This document shows positions 58,681 to 64,000 of a DNA stretch of 64,000 nucleotides, in pieces. The number at the start of each line of letters is the position of its first letter. Position 1 is the first letter of the stretch. Source of the stretch: an uncultured Collinsella sp. (lineage in GTDB: Bacteria; Actinomycetota; Coriobacteriia; Coriobacteriales; Coriobacteriaceae); contig CALAMG010000002.1 in assembly GCA_937925715.1 (NCBI GenBank), positions 67,190 through 131,189 of the forward strand, read 5' to 3'. The notes under the pieces were generated by a model, which saw nothing but the letters and a program-made list of their open reading frames with translations, made no database searches and was not told where the DNA came from. Both the position numbers and the translations under genes were made by a program.

Positions 58681-59652
58681 GTGAATTCTGAATCCATCGC
58701 CGTCATCATCCCCTGCTACAACGAAGCGCTCACAATCGGTAAGGTCGTCGACGACTTTCATCGCGAGCTTCCTCAAGCGACGGTCTACGTATATGACAAC
58801 AACTCGTCGGACGACACCTCACACATCGCGGCAGAGCACGGCGCCACGGTGCGTTTTGAGCCGCGTCAGGGAAAGGGCAACGTGTGCCGCCAGATGTTTC
58901 GCGACATCGACGCCGATTGCTACCTGATGGTCGACGGAGACGACACCTACCCCGCCGAGGCGGCCAAAGCCCTCTGCGAGCCTATCCTCAACGGCACGGC
59001 CGATATGACCGTAGGCGACCGCCTTTCCAACGGCACCTATGCCGAGGAGAACAAGCGTGCCTTCCACGGCTTTGGCAACAATCTGGTCCGCGCCATGATC
59101 AAGTGGATCTATGGCTACAGCTTCGATGACGTCATGACCGGCTACCGTGCCATGAGCCGCCCGTTCGTTAAAACCTTCCCTGTGCTTTCCGAGGGCTTCC
59201 AGATCGAAACCGAGCTCTCGATCCACGCCGTCGACCACCGCTGGCGCATCAAAGATGTGCCCATCGAGTACCGCGACCGTCCGGAAGGTTCCGAGTCCAA
59301 GCTCAATACCGTAAGCGACGGCATTAAAGTCGTTGCGATGATCGGCACGCTGTTCAAGGACTACCGCCCGCTGAAGTTCTTCAGCCTCGTCGCGCTTCTG
59401 TTTGCGGTGATCGGCTTCGCCTTGGGCATGCCCATCGTTGTCGAGTATTTCCAGACCGGCCTCGTTCCGCGCTTCCCCACCGCCATGCTCGCCGCGTCGT
59501 TTATGTTCCTGTGCGGTCTGAGCCTTGCGACCGGCTTCATCCTCGATTCCGTGGCAAAGGTCGAAAAAAAGCAGTGGGAGGTAAACGTGTACAGCAAATA
59601 CGCCTACGACGACCAGCCCGGCCACCCTACTTCCAAGCCAAGCGAGAGGTAA
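58681..59652 (+). CDS. Membrane-associated GT2 glycosyltransferase
   Basis: A DPM1-like glycosyltransferase of 323 residues that probably transfers sugar to a polyprenyl phosphate. It has the GT-A motifs VIIPCYNEALTIGKVVDDF, DNNSSDDT, VDGDDTYP, and the acceptor-side DVMTGYRAMSR and EGFQIETELSIHA. Two C-terminal membrane helices follow (about 230-250 and 262-285). The start is GTG at 58681 after AAGGAG. The -10 TATACT is at 58645-58650. First of a three-gene surface-glycan cluster. Confidence 0.9.
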   Translation: MNSESIAVIIPCYNEALTIGKVVDDFHRELPQATVYVYDNNSSDDTSHIAAEHGATVRFEPRQGKGNVCRQMFRDIDADCYLMVDGDDTYPAEAAKALCEPILNGTADMTVGDRLSNGTYAEENKRAFHGFGNNLVRAMIKWIYGYSFDDVMTGYRAMSRPFVKTFPVLSEGFQIETELSIHAVDHRWRIKDVPIEYRDRPEGSESKLNTVSDGIKVVAMIGTLFKDYRPLKFFSLVALLFAVIGFALGMPIVVEYFQTGLVPRFPTAMLAASFMFLCGLSLATGFILDSVAKVEKKQWEVNVYSKYAYDDQPGHPTSKPSER

Positions 59653-59658
59653 ACCACC

Positions 59659-60627
59659 ATGCCGCTCATCTCCATCGTCGTGCCGTGCTACAACGAGCAG
59701 GAATCACTTCCGATCTTTCTCAAAGAGCTCGATGGCGACGTTCGCATCATGACCCAGCAAGACCCCGAGATCTCCTTTGAAGCCGTCCTCATCGACGATG
59801 GCTCGGCAGACAAAACGCTCGCCGTCATGAAAGCAGAAGCCGCGGCGGCGCATCCATACGCCATCCGCTGGCACTCTTTCTCGCGCAACTTTGGCAAGGA
59901 GGCGGCACTATTCGCCGGACTCCAGCACGCAAAGGGCGACTATGTCGCCACCATGGATGCCGACATGCAGGACCCGCCCTCGCTCCTGCCGCAGATGTAC
60001 GAGATCTTGCAGACCGAAAACTACGATAACGTCGCCACACGCAGGACCACCCGCGAAGGCGAGCCTCCCATCAGGTCTTTCTGTGCCCGTATGTTCTACA
60101 AGATCATCAACCGCATTTCCAAGGCCGACATCGTCGACGGAGCACGCGATTTTAGGCTCATGAAGCGACCTATGGTCAACGCCATCATCTCCATGGGCGA
60201 ATACAACCGATTCTCCAAGGGCATTTACGGCTGGGTCGGCTTCAAGACCAAATGGCTCCCCTACGTAAACGTCAACCGCGTGGCCGGCGAGACCAAACGG
60301 AGCTTTTGGTCGCTGCTCCTCTATTCCATCGACGGCATCGTCGCGTTTTCCACGGCGCCACTCTCCCTCGCCGCCCTCACGGGTATCGTCTTCTGCCTCA
60401 TCGCCATCCTAGGATTTATCGTCATCCTGGTCAAAACGCTTGTTTGGGGCGACCCCGTAGGCGGATGGCCCTCCCTTGCCTGCCTCATTACGCTGTTTGG
60501 CGGTATGCAGCTCCTGTGTCTGGGAATCATTGGCGAGTACCTGGCAAAAACCTACTTGGAGGCCAAGCGCCGCCCCATCTATATCATCCGAGAGTCCAAC
60601 GAGGAATCTGATGACACAGCCCAATAA
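59659..60627 (+). CDS. GtrB-like polyprenyl-phosphate glycosyltransferase (GT2)
   Basis: Resembles bactoprenol glucosyltransferases that load a single sugar on undecaprenyl phosphate. The 322 residues include SIVVPCYNEQESLPIF, LIDDGSADKT, FSRNFGKEAALFAGL, MDADMQDPP and GARDFRLMKR, then two membrane helices (about 235-265 and 270-300). The YfhO-type gene overlaps its last 17 bases. Substrate is not determinable from sequence. Confidence 0.92.
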   Translation: MPLISIVVPCYNEQESLPIFLKELDGDVRIMTQQDPEISFEAVLIDDGSADKTLAVMKAEAAAAHPYAIRWHSFSRNFGKEAALFAGLQHAKGDYVATMDADMQDPPSLLPQMYEILQTENYDNVATRRTTREGEPPIRSFCARMFYKIINRISKADIVDGARDFRLMKRPMVNAIISMGEYNRFSKGIYGWVGFKTKWLPYVNVNRVAGETKRSFWSLLLYSIDGIVAFSTAPLSLAALTGIVFCLIAILGFIVILVKTLVWGDPVGGWPSLACLITLFGGMQLLCLGIIGEYLAKTYLEAKRRPIYIIRESNEESDDTAQ

Positions 60628-63022
60628 CAGCACGCTCAAGAATGTGGCGTTCTACGCCGCCTGCTTCACGTTTTCCGTCGCACTCTTTGTCGCACTTGCA
60701 GCGGCGGGGCATGTCTACCCCCTTGGCGACAACTCGTTTCTCACCAACGATCTCAAATACCAATACATCGACTTCTTCGCGTGGTTTCGCCGCGTCCTTT
60801 TAGGCGAGGCAAACCTTCGCTATTCCTTCTCGCAGGGACTCGGCATGAACACATGGGGGCTCTATAGCTACTACCTCGCCAGCCCCTTCAACCTGCTCTG
60901 CGTGCTGTTTCCTGCAGACAAGCTGACGCTCTTCGTATTTGCCATAACCGCGCTCAAACTGGGCTGCATCCACATCAGCAGCGCTTGGTTCCTACAAAGG
61001 CGTTTTGGTCTACCCAAGCCCGCAGCATTCCTACTTTCCCTATCATTTACGTTTTGCAGTTGGACCATAAGTAATTTGTGTAATCCGCTCTGGATTGATT
61101 GTCTTATCCTACTGCCCATCTGCGCTTTCGGATGCTACGAGCTCATTCGGGAACAAAAAATGATACGCCTCGTTATTGCGATTGCCCTCAATGTCATGTT
61201 CTGGTGGTATACGGCCTATATCAGCATCCTATTCCTCTGCATCTTCGTATTGGTTGAGTTTGTCGATTACGTCGCTGCAGAAGGATTTAGCTGGATGCTC
61301 ACGCTCGACCGGGCCCTACGATTTGCAGGGGCTATGATGCTTGGGCTGCTCCTGTCCGCCTGGACCTTTTTGCCGACCATCCTTGCCATGGCAAAAGGCG
61401 GCCCCGTGCTGGCACTTGGCCCTTTGCTTAAAACAGGCCTCAAATCGCTCATCAGGGGCTTCATCCCCGGCATGTGGGTGAATAACGGGAACACGCCGCA
61501 GTTCTATTGCGGCGTAATCATGATGTTACTTGCAATAAGCCTACTGTTTAACCGCAAGGTTTCGGCCAAGATACGCATCGCAACGTTCGTCGTCACAGCC
61601 GTCCTGATCGCTAGCTCCGTTTTGAGCCCGCTCGAGTACATCTGGTGCGGCATGCGCGTTCCCAACGGGTTCTATTCGCGCACAGCCTTTTTGCTGGGCT
61701 TCTTTACGATGTGGGCCGCAGGCTATTCGTTGCAGGTGTTCGAGGGCCAGCCCAAATTTTGTCATGTCTATCGACCCGCCGTCGTATTACCAATTCTGAC
61801 AATCACCGCAATTGAGTTGTTTATCAACGCCCATGTGATGTGGAACCAACTGTACGCAGGCTATTCCGAAGATGCCAACTGTACCTATGTGACCACCGCA
61901 ACCAACACGATCACAGCCATTCAAGACCAAGATTCTGCGTCATTCTACCGCATCGATCGAACGACCACGCGCGCCGATAGCGCCGCCCTCAACGAGGGCT
62001 TAGCGCTTGGGTACAACCAGCTGTCGTCCTACTCATCCGCAAATAACCCGCAGGCCATCGCACTGCTCAACTCCCTTGGATACAGCAGTGTCGGCGAATT
62101 CTCGACCCGTTATGCCGAGCCCATTCTCGCCGTCGATGCCCTACTGGGAGTAAAGTACGCCATCGCCGAGAACGCGCCTGCGGGATACGTTTCGGCCAAG
62201 ACGAATCAGGCCGACTCCACAAGCGCGGTGTACCAGAACCCCTATGCGCTCAGCATTGGCGTCGCAGCCTCAAGCGATATCCAAAACAGTACGTTGAAGA
62301 GCGAGAACCCTTTCGAAAAGCAGAACGACCTCTACAGCAAAATCCTAGGCCGCGAGGTCAAGCTCTATACCAAGATCGAGGCCACGAGCACGGAAAATAG
62401 CGATAACTTAAAGCAATGGAGCGTTACCGTACCGGCAAGCTCAATCGGGTATCTCTACATCAACAAAGATGCGACCGCCGGCAGTTATTGGCCCGTCACC
62501 CTTACCATCGACCAGCGAACGATCGAAAACGAGGCCTGGAGATTCGACAATAATATCCGCCAGATTGCGGATGCATCGGACGCCCCGAGCCAGCATACGG
62601 TGTCAATCGGAGTCGCAGAGGGCAATTCAGACATGCCCCAAGACAATGAGCCGGTCTTTTACGCCCTCAATCTGGACGTTTTCGAGCAGATTATTTACGA
62701 GCTTAAGACGAGCGAATTTATCCCGACAGTTTTTGAGGACGGAAGGATCGAAGGCGAGTATACCGCCAAGGATGACGGCAACCTGCTGCTGAGCGTTCCG
62801 TACGATGAGGGCTGGAACGTAACGGTAAACGGAACCGCCGCAGAACTAACGCCCGCCGCCGATAAGGGCCTGTCGTCCCTGAACATGCAGAAAGGCGCGA
62901 ATAGGATTGTGATGACCTACAAGACTCCGGGCGCCCTTGCGGGGCTTGTAGTGAGTCTGGCGACCGCCGCCGCCCTTGTTGCAGCGGGGCTATACGCCAG
63001 GCATAAGAAAAGCCGCCGTTAA
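60611..63022 (+). CDS. YfhO-family multi-span membrane protein (predicted glycosyltransferase)
   Basis: An 803-residue protein. About 12 membrane segments occupy residues 10-460, with the YfhO pattern LTNDLKYQYIDFFAWFRRVLLGEANLRYSFSQGLGMNTWGLYSYYLASPFNLL in the first outer loop. A large extracytoplasmic region (470-770) and a last membrane helix (773-795) with a basic end follow. Family members are GT-C-like and decorate lipoteichoic or wall glycans with sugars from polyprenyl phosphate, fitting the GtrB-like gene it overlaps. ATG at 60611 uses GAGGAA; upstream frames are rejected. It is more A+T-rich than its neighbours. Confidence 0.88.
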   Translation: MTQPNNSTLKNVAFYAACFTFSVALFVALAAAGHVYPLGDNSFLTNDLKYQYIDFFAWFRRVLLGEANLRYSFSQGLGMNTWGLYSYYLASPFNLLCVLFPADKLTLFVFAITALKLGCIHISSAWFLQRRFGLPKPAAFLLSLSFTFCSWTISNLCNPLWIDCLILLPICAFGCYELIREQKMIRLVIAIALNVMFWWYTAYISILFLCIFVLVEFVDYVAAEGFSWMLTLDRALRFAGAMMLGLLLSAWTFLPTILAMAKGGPVLALGPLLKTGLKSLIRGFIPGMWVNNGNTPQFYCGVIMMLLAISLLFNRKVSAKIRIATFVVTAVLIASSVLSPLEYIWCGMRVPNGFYSRTAFLLGFFTMWAAGYSLQVFEGQPKFCHVYRPAVVLPILTITAIELFINAHVMWNQLYAGYSEDANCTYVTTATNTITAIQDQDSASFYRIDRTTTRADSAALNEGLALGYNQLSSYSSANNPQAIALLNSLGYSSVGEFSTRYAEPILAVDALLGVKYAIAENAPAGYVSAKTNQADSTSAVYQNPYALSIGVAASSDIQNSTLKSENPFEKQNDLYSKILGREVKLYTKIEATSTENSDNLKQWSVTVPASSIGYLYINKDATAGSYWPVTLTIDQRTIENEAWRFDNNIRQIADASDAPSQHTVSIGVAEGNSDMPQDNEPVFYALNLDVFEQIIYELKTSEFIPTVFEDGRIEGEYTAKDDGNLLLSVPYDEGWNVTVNGTAAELTPAADKGLSSLNMQKGANRIVMTYKTPGALAGLVVSLATAAALVAAGLYARHKKSRR

Positions 63023-63037
63023 CAAGCGGCGGCTTTT
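63008..63037. terminator. Bidirectional terminator between YfhO gene and rmlCD
   Basis: An 11-bp stem beginning AAAAGCCGCC and ending GGCGGCTTTT, with A/T tails on both sides. It overlaps the YfhO stop codon and serves both convergent genes. Confidence 0.9.
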
Positions 63038-63059
63038 ACTCTCGAAAAGTTAATAGCGG

Positions 63060-64000
63060 CTAGAGCGTCTTGAGGTACTCCCCCAGCTCTTCCTCCCAGT
63101 CGGGCATGTGGAACCCGACCGACTCGAGTCTGGACAGGTCGAGCGCGGAGTGGACCGGGCGCGGGGCGATGGGGCCCTCGGCGCCGGCGTAGTAGTCGGC
63201 GGTCGATACCGGCACGACCCTGTCGCCGTTGCCGTTGGCGGCCTCGAAGACGGCGCGGGCGATGTCCGCCCAGGACTTGACCGCGCCCGAGCCGGTGCAG
63301 TCGTAGGTGCCGTAGGGGGCGCGGCTCCCCAGCACATGGAAGATTGCCTGCGCCATGTCGCGCGTGAAGGTCAGGCGGCCCAGCTGGTCGTCCACGACCG
63401 TGACCTGGTCCAGCTTGTCGTCCGGGTCGGCTACGCGGTCGGACAGCCCCTTCATGGTCTTGACGAAGTTGCGGCCCTCGCCGATGACCCAGCTGGAGCG
63501 CATGATGTAGTGGCGCGGGCACCCGGCCACGGCGATGTCGCCGGCCGCCTTGGTCTGGCCGTAGACGGACAGCGGGCTGAGGGGCTCCTCCTCGTCGTGC
63601 ACCTCCGCGGTGCCGTCGAAGACGTAGTCGCTGGACACGTGGACGAGCGTGATGCCGTGCTCGGAGCAGGTGCGGGCGAGCAGGGCCGGGCCCGTCGCGT
63701 TGGCCTTCCAGGCGGTCGCGCGGCCCTCGGCGGTCTCCGCCCTATCCACGGCGGTGTAGGCGCCGCAGTTGATCACGGTGCCGTAGAGCGACCAGTCGTA
63801 CTGTGTGTAGGCGTCCGGGTCTGACATATCGAAGGTGTCGATGTCGCAGAAGTCGAAGTCCTTGGCGACGCCGCGCTCCTCGGCGAGCTTGCGGACCGCA
63901 TGCCCCAGCTGGCCGTTGCAGCCGGTGACGAGGGTGCGCCTGGGAGCCATGGGGACGACGTCCTTGAGCATCGGGTGGTTGAGGTCGGCCTCGGAAACGG
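63060..64000 (-). CDS. Fused dTDP-4-dehydrorhamnose 3,5-epimerase/reductase (RmlC-RmlD), 3' part
   Basis: The visible 313 codons are the RmlD reductase domain: LVTGCNGQLGHAVRKLAEERG (NADPH loop), NCGAYTAVDRAE, VHVSSDYVFDGT, LSVYGQTKAAGD with catalytic Tyr-Lys, SSWVIGEGRNFVKTM and VDDQLGRLT. The frame stays open to the window edge through VSEADLNHPMLKDVVPMAPRR, which resembles the junction of known RmlC-RmlD fusions. Hence the N-terminal RmlC domain should lie outside. Makes dTDP-L-rhamnose for surface glycans. Third codon positions are almost all G or C, unlike the adjacent YfhO gene. Confidence 0.85.
   Translation of the reverse strand, partial: VSEADLNHPMLKDVVPMAPRRTLVTGCNGQLGHAVRKLAEERGVAKDFDFCDIDTFDMSDPDAYTQYDWSLYGTVINCGAYTAVDRAETAEGRATAWKANATGPALLARTCSEHGITLVHVSSDYVFDGTAEVHDEEEPLSPLSVYGQTKAAGDIAVAGCPRHYIMRSSWVIGEGRNFVKTMKGLSDRVADPDDKLDQVTVVDDQLGRLTFTRDMAQAIFHVLGSRAPYGTYDCTGSGAVKSWADIARAVFEAANGNGDRVVPVSTADYYAGAEGPIAPRPVHSALDLSRLESVGFHMPDWEEELGEYLKTL

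Noticed and set aside
1..64000. CRISPR arrays, prophage or integrative element
   Set aside because: No spaced direct repeats, phage structural genes or attachment duplications were found; the two tRNA genes show no adjacent integrase. The xer gene sits in a housekeeping context.

Overview
The window is a chromosomal segment of a high-G+C Gram-positive bacterium. Gene order and protein sequences point to the Coriobacteriia, most likely Collinsella or a close relative; this is inference from sequence character, not a database match. Supporting signs are the run rpsP-khpA-rimM-trmD-lepB, rplS-rnhB-yraN-comM-dprA-trmFO-xer-rpsB-tsf-pyrH-frr-uppS-cdsA-dxr-rseP, strong Shine-Dalgarno sites with frequent GTG and TTG starts, and an apparent fusion of RmlC to RmlD. 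No plasmid, prophage or CRISPR signal is seen.

Layout. 1-6065 (minus): isoprenoid, lipid and translation genes (rseP start, dxr, cdsA, uppS, frr, pyrH, tsf, rpsB). 6291-12913 (minus): a Xer recombinase, trmFO, dprA, comM, yraN, rnhB, rplS. 13062-15869 (minus): a large secreted protein with an aerolysin/ETX-type pore-forming region, the most unusual gene here. 15985-23546 (minus): pyruvate phosphate dikinase with its kinase/phosphorylase regulator, glyQS, and lepB. 23549-25473 (minus): trmD, rimM, khpA, rpsP. 25675-26928 (plus): dinB. 26975-28120: a REP-associated tyrosine transposase (RAYT) flanked by REP-like palindromes. 28129-34884 (minus): rsfS, yqeK, nadD, obgE, rpmA, rplU and a DUF2344/radical-SAM pair. 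34895-41803 (minus): a DUF697-like gene, then rodA, mrdA, mreD, mreC, mreB. 41919-47869 (minus): a TPR membrane protein, a cyclophilin, a zinc-ribbon membrane protein and a P-type ATPase, followed by tRNA-Arg(CCG).

48138-56660 (plus): a nearly self-contained aromatic amino-acid operon: aroF, tyrA, aroB, aroA, aroC, pheA, an aroE-aroK fusion, and aroQ. It holds all shikimate-pathway steps plus the first committed steps to Phe and Tyr. It is preceded by a strong terminator hairpin lying inside a 24-codon leader frame that overlaps the aroF start. 56765-56841 is tRNA-Arg(TCT).

56896-64000: cell-surface glycan genes: an ABC-2 polysaccharide exporter (minus), two membrane GT2 glycosyltransferases and a YfhO-type membrane protein (plus), and the 3' part of a fused RmlC-RmlD gene for dTDP-rhamnose (minus, cut by the window end). 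No gap between genes exceeds about 300 bases.
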